64,000 bases of DNA, from NCBI GenBank assembly GCA_922989275.2, contig OV277866.1, positions 51,637,246-51,701,245 on the forward strand, given 5' to 3'. The notes below the pieces were generated by a model, which searched no databases, was not told where the DNA came from, and worked only from the letters and a program-made list of their open reading frames with translations. Both the position numbers and the translations under genes were made by a program. Positions within the stretch are counted from its first letter, which is position 1, and each line of letters starts with the position of its first letter. Shown here in pieces: positions 1-11,689 of this stretch. This DNA is from Gari tellinella (Eukaryota > Mollusca > Bivalvia > Cardiida > Psammobiidae).

Positions 1-590
1 AGAACCTACGTAACTTGCAAACTATCTATTGGATTTTGCTAACGGCGTAGACCCCGACAAACAGGTTTACATACATGTAGTCTTTTGCAAAATCTACGTC
101 TTTGTGTAGCTACACGTATTGTTAAATGACTCGGTCAAATTGCATTCAGTTTAGAACTTAATTAGACGTATATAGGTAAACGTTTTTTGTAATGCTCTTC
201 AATATATTATATCAGTGACGAAATACGCATTAGAGTGATATATGTTTGTCTATTTCTATGTTTGTATTTGAATTTGGTATGGGATTGTAAATTTGTTTTA
301 AACAATGAAACGTGTGCTAAGATGCTACTTAGAAGTAAATGAATTTCAAAATGGTTCCTAATGCAGAGAACACGTAAGCATACAGGTATTATATGGGCGT
401 TTTGCTCTGTCTTTTGTTCAAAATGAAGGCGTCAACGTGTTAACAGTGTTCCATGCATTTTTGATAAGTGACCGCTTCAGACAAGTTGGAGTATATCGAG
501 AAAACGAGAAAGAAACGTTCTGTTGATTATTGTTTATCTTTAGTTTAAATTTGTCTTTGATTGCTTTTTTATTTGTAAATTTATTTGATA
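1..590. other. 5' flank of HYKK-A1, duplicated at 27071-27657
   Basis: No gene is seen here. The stretch aligns with 27071-27657 upstream of HYKK-A2, and shorter pieces recur upstream of psi-B1 (about 14505-14600), B2 (about 45840-45940) and A3 (about 57240-57293 and 58738-59080). All copies share a motif around GTCTTTGTGTAGCTA followed by TTTAGAACTTAATTAGACGT. Conservation ahead of every copy shows that the duplicated unit carried its upstream region; promoter function is inference. Confidence 0.6.
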
Positions 591-825
591 TTAAAACTTT
601 CACTCTCAAAGACGTCATAAAGCGCATTTGCAAACAGTTTTGATCCTGATCAGACGCCGCGCAACTCGGCGTCTGATCAGAATCAAAGCTGTTTGCACTC
701 ATTTCTAAATTGCATTAGTCATACTGCCTGCAATCTTACTTTGAAACGATATTTCGGACAATACTATTGAAACAGACGACAATATGGCGATGAAGGGTAC
801 ACTTCTCACAATAATGGGTAAATCA
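591..825. mobile_element. MITE, TTAA-type (class F1), decayed, with core palindrome
   Basis: Aligns with the better preserved copy at 27662-27903 ahead of HYKK-A2, so the insertion predates the A1/A2 duplication. It carries the recurrent core palindrome at about 636-699 (GATCAGACGCCG / CGGCGTCTGATC arms). The left end is a mutated TTAACCCTTT and the right end has lost its TTAA. It lies just upstream of the A1 start codon. Confidence 0.6.
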
Positions 826-894
826 CCTTTCAGCACTGCATGGACCAGAAGTAAACAGCATCGTGCTATCAACGTGTAGTATATAACGGACACA

Positions 895-3800
895 ATGACT
901 GATACAAACAGTAACACCATACAAGTTCAGGACCCTAACACAGAGGTTAAACCGAAAGTGACGATAGACCAGGCCCTTGAAGTGGTTAAGAGAGTATATG
1001 GCTTAAAGGTAAGACAGGTGTACAGGCCATCTGACTTTCTACCACTTCCCAAATACAAGCACATTTACACACCTATACATTAACTTTTTACCGGTCCGTC
1101 TAAAGACACGAAACCTGGCAAAAACTCCTAAATCCACTAAAAAATCATCACTACTACAATTCCTTAATATGTAATCAATTAAAGCCTTTAAATTGTGTTT
1201 TTAAACTTAAATAATTTATGGAGAAAATAAAGAGCAAAAAGAATTCGTAAGAACATAGCTATATACAGTCACTTCCTTTTGGTGCTGGTATCCACACCAG
1301 CACCAAAGGAAGGTAACAGTATATATCTATGTGTTACGTTTTGTAAGAGTTGTTCCACTTAAATTTATAAGCTTTTATTTGATTTGATATTTAGGACTTC
1401 AAGTAGTTTGGGTTGTTTTTAAGTGGTTTGGGTAGGTTTTGGGTCTTTAGACGGAGCCACTGTTTACCATTTTCCCAGTACACGCGGATTTACACATTTT
1501 CATTGACTTTTCATCATTTATCATTTATGTGAACATAAATCTCCTTAAGGTTAAGTATTAGTTATAGTTCATTTTTTGAAAATTATGCAATATAACAGAA
1601 CAGAACAGAACAGAACAGAACAGAACAATCATTTTATTTGACTTGTACACAAGATACATCGTCATACAACTTACATACAAACTGTTACGTCAATCAATAG
1701 GCTTATCCAAACCTAAACCAACATACATGATATACATAATTATTTGTTGTTCTTTGTCTCTGCTGGGAGAGTACAAACTTATAATCATACTATGGATTTA
1801 ATAACGTTCATTAAGTTCTGAAACAAAAATTTCCTGGTCCATGCTTATAAAGCGTTCGATCCCAGTCCGAGATCGCTCACCAGTTCCTAATCCAGTTCCA
1901 AAAGCTCGAGAACGATCCCAAACCAGAGTCAAGCAAATGCTTCTTTAGTAAACAAAGCTAGATTATTTAATATTTTCTTATCATGACTAAGAAATAATTG
2001 GCATAATTTAAACATTGATGGCCTTGAAATATAGATTTTTTATCTAAATATCTGTGTCTTATCTCGTTATATATAGGACAAACACAAATAAAATGATAAA
2101 TATCGTCTATGTCCAAAAGGTCGCAAAAAGTACAAACTCGTTTCTGGGAATTCTATTAACGCCATAACGCCCGGTCTGTATTCTAAGAGAATGAGATGAT
2201 AACCTTAACTTTGTTATATACAGTCTTAGGTTATGGGGTACAACAACTAGATATAGTTCATATGAAAAACTGGGGTTAAAGTGTTTATACTCTTCTAAAA
2301 CGGGACTGTTTTGTATTGACTCATACCATTCCTGGACAAAACAATCAACTACACGTTGTTTGAATCAGGCCGGGAATGTTTTAACAGCGGCTTGATTCAA
2401 ATTATTAAAGACGTCTGAAAAACCATAAATATCAAGCAAATGTTTAACCTGCCAAACCCAATTTTTCTTACCCTGTTTAAAGTCTCCCACAGCTAAGTTA
2501 TACAATCTATTTAGATTTATGTTGTCTGTTTGTGTTAACTTGCACCCATATTTAATTAATTTATAAAACAGGTAATAAAAATAGGATAGCGACAGAGTTA
2601 CCCATAAACACCCATGGTGCTTGAATTTTTTGAAATCCTCAAAATGCGTTTGCAAAACTTAAGATGAACCCTCTCAATATCTTTTGATTTAGTAAAACCC
2701 CAAATTTCGGAAGAGTAATTCAAAACGGAACCCACACACGAGTCAAATAATTGGCAAAGCGTTTTTGACTTTAATGGCACTCTATTACAATTTACTAATA
2801 AGGTATACAGTGCGAACTCATTGTTAGCACTGAAATTACCGTTGCACTTGAAGACAGTTCCAAGATAGTTGAATGTATCTACATTTTCAATAGGCAAACC
2901 ATTGTAAGTCCATTTTTCATCTTCACGCAAAGCAATTCGTTTCTAAATACCATGACTTTTATTTTTGCATTATTTACTTCAAGGCCCCATTGTTGACAAT
3001 ATGTATATAACAAATCCAGATATAACCTGGAGCGACCGTAGGGAGCGAACAGGTTTTGTTGTATAATTTCAAACCAAATGAACTATATCTGGTTTACCGT
3101 TTGCCTCAAATATAGCACGCAGGCCAGCTTATGTCAGTTTCCGTTCAACCTACATTACCTATACTTAGTTATGGCTCAACACAAATTACCACTCGTCCGA
3201 GTTTTTCAGCCAATAAAAGGGCTCTATTTTGGATGACGGTGCTTCGCATTTTCAGAAGCCGGCGAGTTCACATTTACACATGACGTCACACAAAAAACTA
3301 GAAAATCGACCGGGAACCCTGTACGCGTGTAGGGCTCGCAGTAGGCATTTCCATTTAGACACAAAACCAAGCACGCGTTCCGACAGTATAGGGCTGAAAA
3401 ATGGCGTGAACGATCATTGTGGACTGGTGTGACATGAAAATGCTCGATCAATGATTTGCTAAAATATGATTCGCCGTAAAAATCAGTCACCAAGTATTAA
3501 GCAGCACATGATCAACCAAGATTCGAGTCCTTTAATCCCCTAATAGAGCCAAGCAATAATTGTTTTAAAGTCTGTTTAGAAAAAAAAAAGTAAAACACAA
3601 GTTACAGGGTGAAAACAATTCAAAACACCATAAATCAAGTGCATTCTTGGTTTTTAAATGACATTGATCTGGACTATGTTGTTAAGTGCGTTATACTATT
3701 ATTGACAAAAATGTCTATGGCACCGAAGGGGTTGACGACGGATGGCTGTTTAACGCAAGAAAGAAACGCTTATAGGAGCCTCTGTATTGCTTGCCTAATG

Positions 3801-6800
3801 CATTGATAAAAAGCAACCGTATTTAAGTACAATATTGAAAATAAACTCCTTCCTTTCGATAAGTTTTATAGTCAAATCTTTGTAAAGCGATTACACAAAA
3901 TAAGACTAGACCCACAGGTCGGCTGCTTAACCCTTTAAACCCAACACTTATACAATGAACAATTCGGGTCTAGTCCATTTTTGTAATAGGACCTCTACGA
4001 TGTAGTTCTACAAACTTTGCTCTGGACAAGTGTAACGGTACATGATAAATGACGAGTGAACTCGTCACCTAGGGTTCAATGAGTTAATGCATGACATGAG
4101 TAATACAGAAATGTCAATTCAGAGTGTTTCATATTAATTTCGTTATGCACTAACTATAGTCGCCTGTGTACAGAACTCTTTGATTTATTCATGCCTCTTC
4201 ATTGAAAAGCCGCAGTACACAGGTTATACATTACAGCGGTTGCTGTATGACGTAATGATGCGCTACGCTCCGCCTTTAGCACGCGGTGTCCCATAACCGG
4301 TTCATTACTTGTTTATTTCTGCTATACCCAATTACAAAACTGAAAAATATGCGATATATTTTTTCATTTCTCGCTGAAATGGAGCCCTTTCATTGACTGG
4401 TAAACTAGGGCAAACGGTAAGGAGTCCTTATGAGATCGAAATTTGTACTCTACGAACATTGATCGGCCATAATCGTCAACTGCCAGTATGTTACAAATCT
4501 TGCTAAAACATGGTTCGGAACAGGTCGGCAGTTCACATTAAGCTGATCGGTCTCTGTTGAGTTTCGATATTAACCGACATTGTTCAGGTCCTCAACCTTA
4601 AGGAGAGTGGTTCTTTACTCTCCAGTCGAGAGCTTTGTTCAGATAACGCACACCTGTATTCAGAGTCTCATTTTGATTTATATCTATTGGCATTCTGGTG
4701 ATATTCTCTTAATCAGTTCATGATCAAATTTATCGTGAGGTTTTTACCTTGTTGCCTTGTTCAATATTGTTGTCTGCAATATTGTTTCAAAATTAGAGTT
4801 AAAACAGTATGACTCAAGGAATTTAAAAACGAATGTCAAACAGTTTGGATCCCGATCAGACGACGCGTTAAGGGATCCAAAGTGTTTACAAATGCGCTTT
4901 ATGACGAAATTGAGAGGGAAAGGGTTAAGAACAAGATTTCTAAGAAAGGGTTAATAGAAAACAAACAGGTCAACACACCGTAAACGTGTAGACTTTCGGA
5001 CTCTACCAATAGTCAAAAGATAACTGCTAGAGTTATAGAGTTGCAATATTTATCGACTCTTTTCTGTTAATTTAGACCAAGACGTTGAAAGCTCTACCTG
5101 GGTATGAAGACTGGAATTACTTCTTTAAAGCCAATGAAGATTACGACAACAAAAACATAACTAACATATCACCAGATGGATACGTGTTAAAGATTTTCAA
5201 TACCTTACATTCATCAAACCCAACTGTTATAGGTACTGTGATTCATTTTTACATTTTCGGTTCATTTCAGCATCATGTTCGCTTATTCTGATACCAAAAG
5301 TTTTATAAGTGTACATAGTTAAATGTCTAACGCATTATTTGGTCTAAAAACATTGTGTCGTCTTTAGATATTCCAAGATTTAATTGAAATCGGACAGCTG
5401 ATAACATGCTGATGTTAAGCGAAATAATATGATTTCTTAAACGCCTATGCCTATTTGTAATTATAATCCAAAAACGTTTTCCATTAAACTATGATATTAT
5501 GATGCAAGCGTTTGTGGACATGTTTAGAGTTAATTTGAAAGACATGGCATTTTAATCAGGTACCAGTTCTTTTATTCAGAGGCACAACACGCTTTGATGA
5601 ACCACGTAATGGAAAAGGGGATGGTCACTCAATCCATTATACAGAACAAGAAAGGCTTAGAGTTTAGTATTGAAGAATTCACGGACAAAAACAATGGTGA
5701 GATTTGTAGTTAAATTCAGTGATTTATCTGGACTCATTTTTAGTGAAGAGGTTAAATTAGTTAAAAATGCTCAGCCATTTACCATTAATGCATTCGCACT
5801 AGTATATACAGTTTTAAAGTCCCTTGGGCAAGGAATCAACAGTTTTATATAGAACACTGTATTTTATTTATTCTTCGGAATCAGATTTATCTATTTACAT
5901 TTAATCAGTACATCTTCGCATGAAAGAGCTTTAAACTCTGAAAATCGGTATATCTTGCATTTGTTTGTGAGTACATAATAGTCTTACAATAATGGGCGCA
6001 AATTGAGCCAAATGCACAGGCTTCGAGAAAGATGTACATCAATGTTTACTGATGCAATGATCTTAAAGGTTTTATTTTGATATTAGATATTTCATTCTTT
6101 AATGGTTATTTATTTCTACAATCCTTTTAAACTTCTCTGGACTTACATTTGGGCATTTCATATTTTAAGAATATCGGTTATTTGAAATTAAAAACAACAA
6201 AAACTTTGCTATTTTTCTACTTTAATTTTGACTTCATTGGTGTTTCAAAGTTATTTTGAGTCATATCAAATAACAGGCAACGTAATATCTATCAAAACGT
6301 GTCCGCATTGATCATGCAGCTCGGTAGTCTTAACAAACATATACTTATTTCACCCTTAATAACGATACAATACATTTTTATCATTTTTAGGAGAAAGCCG
6401 GCAATACGCAGTACGTATTGTAACATTTATTTCTGGACTCATACTCGACCAAACACCACAAGTTGCTGGGACCTTTCGAAACGTTGGGGAGTTTCTGGGA
6501 AAGCTTCAACAAGCAATAACAGTGAGTAAATAAAACCAAAAAAACCATGTTACTATTATAAGATCATTTTCCTTACCTATTGAACATTAGTGACGCGGTG
6601 CATATGAACGTCCTTTACAGTTTACATTTGAAATATCGCGGTCCGTCTAATGACCCTAAACCTGCCGAAACCTCCCCAATCCAATTAAAACCCACACTAC
6701 TACAATTCCTTAATATATAATCTGATAAAGCTTTTAAATGGTGTATTTGAATTTAAATGAAGTATAAAGAAAATTAAGAGCAAAACGAATTTGAACACCA

Positions 6801-9800
6801 CGTAAGAACATAGCTTCATGCAGTTACTTCCCTTTGGTGCTGGTGTAAAAGGAAGTAACTGTATTTACCTATAGTTGCTCCCATTAAATGCCAAAAATTA
6901 TCGTAGATTTGATTTTAATTTAACACTTGTTTTATTATTGTAGCTTAAATGCGTCACTTATAAGCTTTTGATATTTAGCAATTGAAGTAGTTTGGGTTGT
7001 TTTTAAGTGGTTTGGGTAGGTTTAGAGAGGTACGGCGGTCAAACTATTATATATTTTCGTTGAACAAATTGACCAGACAGAAGTGCATGCAATATGTTAG
7101 CTGTAGATTTAGAAAAAAGTCAAACACTGCCTAGATATATATAGACTCACAGTTTCTACTAGAACTCTACGTATCCTAATTTGCAGTCTGAATTTGCGAG
7201 ACTACTTGAGAGAATTTTGATAGGACACTTGGGAACGTTTTAATACCTAATGGTGATCTAAGTATGTCTGATGTACAATCGGCGTAGTAGTACAGTATTT
7301 TTGTGATTAGAAAATGTATAAAATATATGCACAGAACGCCGTACGATATGTACGGAACTCTTTATTTTTCCCGTTTCTGTGAGAAATATCGCAGCATCAA
7401 ATAATTGTTAGAAAATTGAATATATCCATCAGTTTTACTTGTGTCACAATCGAACTCTGAGGGTTTGGTGATGTGTTTCACATTAAAAGTGTCAAATTTA
7501 TAATGTTAAGCTCAAATTATATGTACTTGTTCAATTTGTTTAGATTTGAATTAAATCAAGATCGCCTACTGTCGCATATATATCTACAGGTTTTCATACT
7601 TAGAAATTTGTAAATTATATGTAAGGAAATAATATAATTCTAGAATGCAATAGTTGCAGACAACAAAATGCCATCTATTAATGAAATAATATCAGATTTT
7701 AAGTGTCAATATGGTCAGAATTAGAGGCAAGAACTACAGGAACCCCCTTTTAGAATGAATCTTGGACCCGTCTTACGAAACGTCCTTGGACAAAAACGGT
7801 CGTAAGTCAAAAGAAAAAAGTATACAGCTTAATCCTGTATGGTGACATTTCTTTTTCAAGACAATTCCAAAGAGATGTCACAAGACAGAATTAGATTCAG
7901 AAATGAATATTTACTGAGAATTTTAAAATCTGACATACGACAATATTTGTTGAACAACGTTTCGAAAGACATGCCCCTGGGACCCGTTTCATTAAACTTA
8001 GTCAGCCAGATTACTAGGCTTGAATTTCAATTTGTTTTATCATTTTGACGTTCAAAGAAGCAATGTGTAAATTAGATTTACCAATTTAACCTTTCTTTTA
8101 CACAGGGTTTTCATCATCCGTTTTACGACACTTATAATCACATATGGAACATGTTTGAGACGCCGAAGTTAAGAAATTTTATAGAAGCTGTCAAAGACAA
8201 AGATGACAGGAAGATAGTTGAAGAAGTTATCGATACGTTTGAAAAAGTGATCGTACCAGAGTCTGTCAATTTTAAAAAAGGTAGTTTTAATGATTTTAAC
8301 CCTTATCCTGCTGGTCGCGACTTCACAGGTTTTTGCAAACAGTTTGGATCCAGATCAGACGCCGCGTAACGCGGCGTCTGATCTGAATCCAAACTGTTTG
8401 ACACTCGTCTTTAGGTTTCTTTAATTAAAAAATGTATAAACCTAAATTTAACAAATTTTGCAGACGACAATTTCAAAGCAGACGACTTTGCAGCAGGATA
8501 AGGGTTAAGTAAAATATCTTAGATTTGTTATCAAATTTGTCCATCTTTATGATGAGCCGGTCTATGAAAATACAGTATACCTCTGACAAACGGATGAAAA
8601 TGTTTGGATTGTTCAGAAATGCAAAGATCCTTTAACCTTTATCATGCTGAGTAAATTTTGGCTAACATTTACAATTTACATACAATTTGGATCCAGAACA
8701 GACGCCTCATACAGAGTTTTACCGCAGAGCATATATATATCTGTAGCAAACGACATTCAGCGTAATCATGATAACGATCCTTCTTCATACATTAACCCTT
8801 TCCCTTATAGAAGCGACTTTTAGCACACTCATTTTATTCATCCGCTGAAGAAAATAGTTCCAAATTATACCGTAATGAATATGTGTCATATTAAATACTT
8901 TCCTTATTCTAGCAGTTAATAGCTTAAAGCAGGCTGAAAGTAAAGCAGAATGCGCCTTAGGGCGCATTCTGCTTTACTTTCAACCTGCTTTAAGTAGTCA
9001 CATATCTTCAATTATAGAAACAATGCTATCAGGTAAAGGGTTAAGGAGCCACTTGCACTGTTAGCAATGTACAGTCGAATTTTAATATCTCGAGTTGGTT
9101 TTGTCAATCATACCCGTATTTCAAAGTTCAAACGTGGCTAAGCCACGTTTTAATATGAAATATGGGTATGTTCGACTTAACCGAGCATGGAATAATGCAG
9201 TTCATTTGTCGAACTTTCCGATAATTCGAGTTGAACGAGCTCGAGATATTGAAGTTCGACTGTATATCTCATTTTTGAAGAACTCATTCGAAAGTAGAAT
9301 AAATGTTTGGAACGGAAATTTTGCTTTCAGAAACTTTAAGTTAGCTAGAGTACAGGTTCGAAGGTTATAAAGCATTTGATTGGTCAGATTTGAGTAGTTG
9401 CTGATCAAAAATTAAATATTGACCAATCACAGGCTTGAGATGGATTTTGGACTCAACTCATAAGCTTTAAAACCTTGGGGCCAGTTTTCGGAGTCTACAA
9501 TGTCGAAGTAAAAAATATAGATCCTGATCAGACATCGAGTAACTTACTTGGCGTCGTCTGATCTGTATAAAAAATGTTTGCAAGCGTTGGACAAAGGTAT
9601 TGCATAGATTAATGCTTGCATTGTAAATATACAGGAATGATTCACGGAGATGTCAGTGACCAGAATCTGATAGTACATAAAGTTCCTGTGAAAGAGGGCG
9701 AAGTTGACACAGGTAACCATGATGTCACAGCAATATTGGATTTTGCGGATGCCATTTCTTCCTATGCGGTCGTTGACATTGCAGCATGTATCATGTATCT

Positions 9801-10095
9801 GTCATTGGAATGTCCGGAGGAGAACCAGTTGGACGTTGGTGGTCATTTACTAGCAGGGTATTACAAAACCAACTCTTTAAATGAATCAGAAAAGAAAAAC
9901 CTACGGACTCTAACTTGTGCTAGATTATGTCAGTCACTTGTGTTAGGGGCACATTCGTTTTCCCTACAGCCGGAGAATGAATACCTCTTACTGACATCTA
10001 AACGAGGTTGGCCATTGCTGCGCAAGTTATGGAACACTAGTGATGATGAGTTGTATTGTCGCTGGAATAGTATATTAAAATCATATGGATACTGA
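895..10095 (+). CDS. HYKK: Hydroxylysine kinase-like protein, copy A1 (six exons)
   Basis: Exons 895-1008, 5076-5232, 5580-5696, 6391-6521, 8106-8280 and 9635-10095 (stop included) join in frame with GT-AG introns to 384 residues, close to the usual HYKK length of about 370-385. HYKK enzymes phosphorylate 5-hydroxylysine with GTP in lysine/collagen breakdown. Visible APH-fold features: the GYVLKIFN strand with the nucleotide-site lysine (exon 2), the catalytic loop HGDVSDQNLIV with H, D and N kept, and the metal-binding LDF motif (exon 6), followed by the family-typical VGGHLLAGYY and RLCQSLVLGAHS. Oddities: the DFG-like glycine is alanine (LDFADA), and exon 1 has VVKRVYGLK where other copies have VVWRVYGLK. 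Intron 1 holds a 2.86-kb insertion and intron 5 two MITEs. The reading frame is intact; expression is unknown. Confidence 0.85.
1093..1458. mobile_element. MITE with GGTCCGTCTAAAG ends, intron 1 of A1
   Basis: The left end GGTCCGTCTAAAGAC is matched by the inverted right end GTCTTTAGACGGAGCC, with inverted similarity continuing about 90 bp inward. The centre (1247-1340) is a hairpin around CACTTCCTTTTGGTGCTGG. The same element sits at the orthologous place in A2 (28179-28582), and another copy is at 6640-7037. No coding capacity. Confidence 0.75.
1557..4418. other. 2.86-kb insertion block in intron 1 of A1, absent from A2
   Basis: A1 and A2 introns align up to CTCCTTAAGGTTAA (A1 about 1556; A2 about 28765) and again from AGTCCT..TGTACTCTACG (A1 about 4419; A2 about 28770). 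The intervening sequence is only in A1. It contains a LINE fragment (1590-3012) and, to its right, about 1.4 kb of unassigned non-coding sequence (3014-4418). The right edge GGCAAACGGTA is inverted relative to TACCGTTTGCC at 3097, a possible short terminal repeat pair; I could not define a target duplication. Confidence 0.65.
1590..3012 (-). mobile_element. 3' fragment of a LINE (non-LTR retrotransposon) with pentanucleotide tail
   Basis: Read on the - strand, 2930-2365 encodes the region downstream of the reverse-transcriptase core: DEKWTYNGLPIENVDTFNYL followed by SEIWGFTKSKDIERVHLKFC, typical of animal LINE ORF2 C-termini, then a frameshifted continuation containing KNNW/KKNWVWQVKHLL-like sequence. 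A further frame break lies near 2935 (VMVFRN in another frame). The 3' end is marked by a (TTCTG)n tail at about 1594-1627. The element is 5' truncated, as is usual for LINEs, and non-functional. LINE clade not assigned. Confidence 0.75.
4714..4924. mobile_element. MITE, TTAA-type (class F1), intron 1 of A1
   Basis: Left end CATGATCAAATTTATCG, right end GAAAGGG followed by TTAA (4925-4928). It contains a half-deleted core palindrome at 4837-4890. Its orthologue in A2 is 29074-29292, and related elements are at 15302-15545 and 46454-46687. Confidence 0.65.
6640..7037. mobile_element. MITE with GGTCCGTCTAA ends, intron 4 of A1
   Basis: Same family as 1093-1458: left GGTCCGTCTAA, central hairpin around 6805-6870 (GTTACTTCC..TTTGGTGCTGG), right part TTTGGGTTGTTTTTAAGTGG. 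The right terminus is decayed. In A2 only a short left remnant is visible near 31017. Confidence 0.65.
7767..8000. mobile_element. Decayed MITE of the GGGCCCGTTTCATAA family, intron 4 of A1
   Basis: Contains AACGGTCGTAAGTCAAAA on the left and the internal inverted pair TGACATTTCTTT.. / ..AGATGTCACAAGACAG seen in the better copies at 11460-11689 and 22581-22823. A2 keeps only a fragment near 31060-31108. Confidence 0.5.
8300..8504. mobile_element. MITE, TTAA-type (class F2), with proven empty site
   Basis: 205-bp element with 14-bp perfect inverted ends (CCCTTATCCTGCTG / CAGCAGGATAAGGG) and TTAA on each side (8296-8299, 8505-8508). A2 at the same place has a single TTAA (GATTTTAAG.TAAAATATCTT), so this is an insertion with TTAA duplication, the signature of piggyBac-type transposition. 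It carries an almost perfect core palindrome at 8336-8402 and lies 19 bp after the exon 5 splice donor. Confidence 0.85.
8796..9040. mobile_element. MITE, TTAA-type, with a different (type B) palindrome
   Basis: Flanked by TTAA (8792-8795, 9041-9044). A2 has the empty site with a single TTAA (CATTAAGCAGCTACTTGC near 31788). Ends are CCCTTT..AAAGGG. The interior holds a long palindrome at 8922-8998 built on GCTTTACTTTCAACCTGC arms, unrelated to the core palindrome of the F1/F2 elements. It inserted after the A1/A2 split. Confidence 0.8.
9070..9264. mobile_element. Palindromic MITE with TACAGTCGAA ends, intron 5 of A1
   Basis: Inverted ends TACAGTCGAA / TTCGACTGTA and a central palindrome around AACGTGGCTAAGCCACGTTT. 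A deleted relic is at 31814-31899 in A2, a decayed copy at about 17209-17416 and a good copy at 63405-63602. No coding capacity. Confidence 0.75.
9520..9583. repeat. Core palindrome copy in intron 5 of A1
   Basis: GATCCTGATCAGACATCGAG paired with CGTCGTCTGATCTGTAT, ending in TGTTTGC. Present at the orthologous site in A2 (32045-32108), about 50 bp before exon 6 in both genes. Confidence 0.6.
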
Positions 10096-10364
10096 TATAC
10101 ATTTACAGTGAACTGTTAACTAGTTTGTTTAACATACGTTGGACTTAAAATATGCATTTATTGTATTTATCTTATATATATATACCCCAATTAAATAGCT
10201 ACCCAGCCTATGGGTGACCGTTTACTCTCTTGGTTGTACATGTTTTACGAAGTGCGCTATATATCATTACATTTCATATGGTGCAAGACAACCGTATATG
10301 TTGCTTTTGTAATTTAAATACAAATATCAAATATAGCATGAAAAACGATAACAATTTAATTATA

Positions 10365-11432
10365 TACTCAGTCAAAAAAGAAAGTACCCATCGTATATTT
10401 ATATCTATATAGTAGGAACTGACATGTTTTCTGACTATTTGCTTTATCTGGACTAAAGAAAAATTCCTTAGTGAAATTCTGTGAAATAATCGAAGTCGAC
10501 ACGATATTTTTTTTATTGTACAATATTGAGCGAAATGGCATATAAGGGTCGATTTCTAAAGTGACACTTTCTTTGAGTTCACCAACAAGAAAGGTTAAGT
10601 TTCATTTTGAATGTGGTATAAGCACCCAAATTGGACTGAAAGTATTTAATATTGAGTCATTATCTCACGTGTCAACCATTTTGTTCAATGCATGTCGTGA
10701 ATCAGCGGCCCATGCTGTTGACGTAACGCTATAATAACGCTGTGATAACGGCGCAGGCAAATTGTTCCATTTAACTTGTAACGCTGCTGCCAAGTCATTT
10801 ACCGTGTTGATTGTGTGATTTGTCCGAACACGACATCCTAGTTCGTCCCACGTGTGTTCTATAGGATTTAAATCGGGACTAATCGAGGCCAGTCTAATAT
10901 ACTCAGCCAAAATTAAAGTTGCCCACTTGTTACATTTACTTTACATCTTTTAAGTACTTTAAAGTATCAACTCCAGTTTTGTTTGAGGTTTTAAAGGCCC
11001 ATACGATCAGCAATGTATTCAAGTAAAAACATTCAGGTTAAACGACACATGCAACAAAAATGAAACACTTAAACAGTTTTCTTATTTCAATTCAAAGGGA
11101 GGTAATTTGATATTATAAGACTTTCTAGTATCAATTACGCCGTAAATATTGTCATGAATAAAAATCTAATGTGATTTTATTTTCTTTAAGAAAATGTCCT
11201 ATCTGTTGAATATAAGTACAATTGTTTCTCTTCCATTGAAAAAAAATTCTAAGCAAATATGCTGTTTTCTGTTTTATGGACCTTTTATTTTCAATATAAT
11301 GTGTCAGTTATTTAGCCACAATGATTTCATGTCGTCTGCTACTTTCTATAAAATAAAAGTTAAATACAGTTTATTTATAAGACGCTGATAATTTAGAATA
11401 CAAAAGTGGGTACTTTCTATTTTGGCTGAGTA
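10365..11432 (-). mobile_element. Tc1-like DNA transposon relic behind HYKK-A1
   Basis: Inverted ends TACTCAG.CAAAA.AGAAAG lie at 10365-10390 and 11407-11432, with TA target duplications at 10363-10364 and 11433-11434. The A2 flank (about 32872-32895) lacks the element, giving the empty site. A third, internal copy of the end (about 10895-10915) abuts the transposase fragment, so the element is rearranged or internally deleted. It is non-autonomous in its present state. Confidence 0.8.
10665..10910 (-). pseudogene. C-terminal fragment of a Tc1-family transposase
   Basis: About 80 residues containing SPDLNPIEHTWDELGCRVR followed by a segment like the Tc1 tail (DLAAALQVKWNNLP). In Tc1 transposases SPDLNPIEH carries the third acidic catalytic residue of the DDE triad. 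The upstream two thirds are missing; the fragment begins at an internal copy of the element's end, so no active enzyme is encoded. Confidence 0.8.
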
Positions 11433-11459
11433 TATTTATCAGAGTGACTTAATGTTCTA

Positions 11460-11689
11460 GGACCCGTTTCATAAACTTCGTACAACAAATTCGTCGTAAG
11501 TCAGATTATAAAAGTCTTAATTTCTTTTCATATCTCGATCAAATCCTGTCTTGTGACATCACTTTGGAATTGTCTTGAAAAGAGGACTCCAAAGAAATGT
11601 CACAAGCCCGGATTAAGTAGAAACATCAGAAATTAGATGTATTTTAAAGTTTTGACTTACGACCGTACGAAGTTTTATGAAACGGGTCT
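11460..11689. mobile_element. MITE of the GGGCCCGTTTCATAA family
   Basis: Left end GACCCGTTTCATAAACTTCG is matched by the inverted CGAAGTTTTATGAAACGGGTC on the right, with GGTCGTAAGTCA-type subterminal repeats and a central inverted pair around TGTGACATC / GATGTCACA-like sequence. The orthologous copy 32906-33132 follows A2, so it predates the duplication. Confidence 0.75.

Noticed and set aside
9095..9408. Overlapping ORFs on both strands in intron 5 of A1
   Set aside because: They translate the palindromic TACAGTCGAA MITE.
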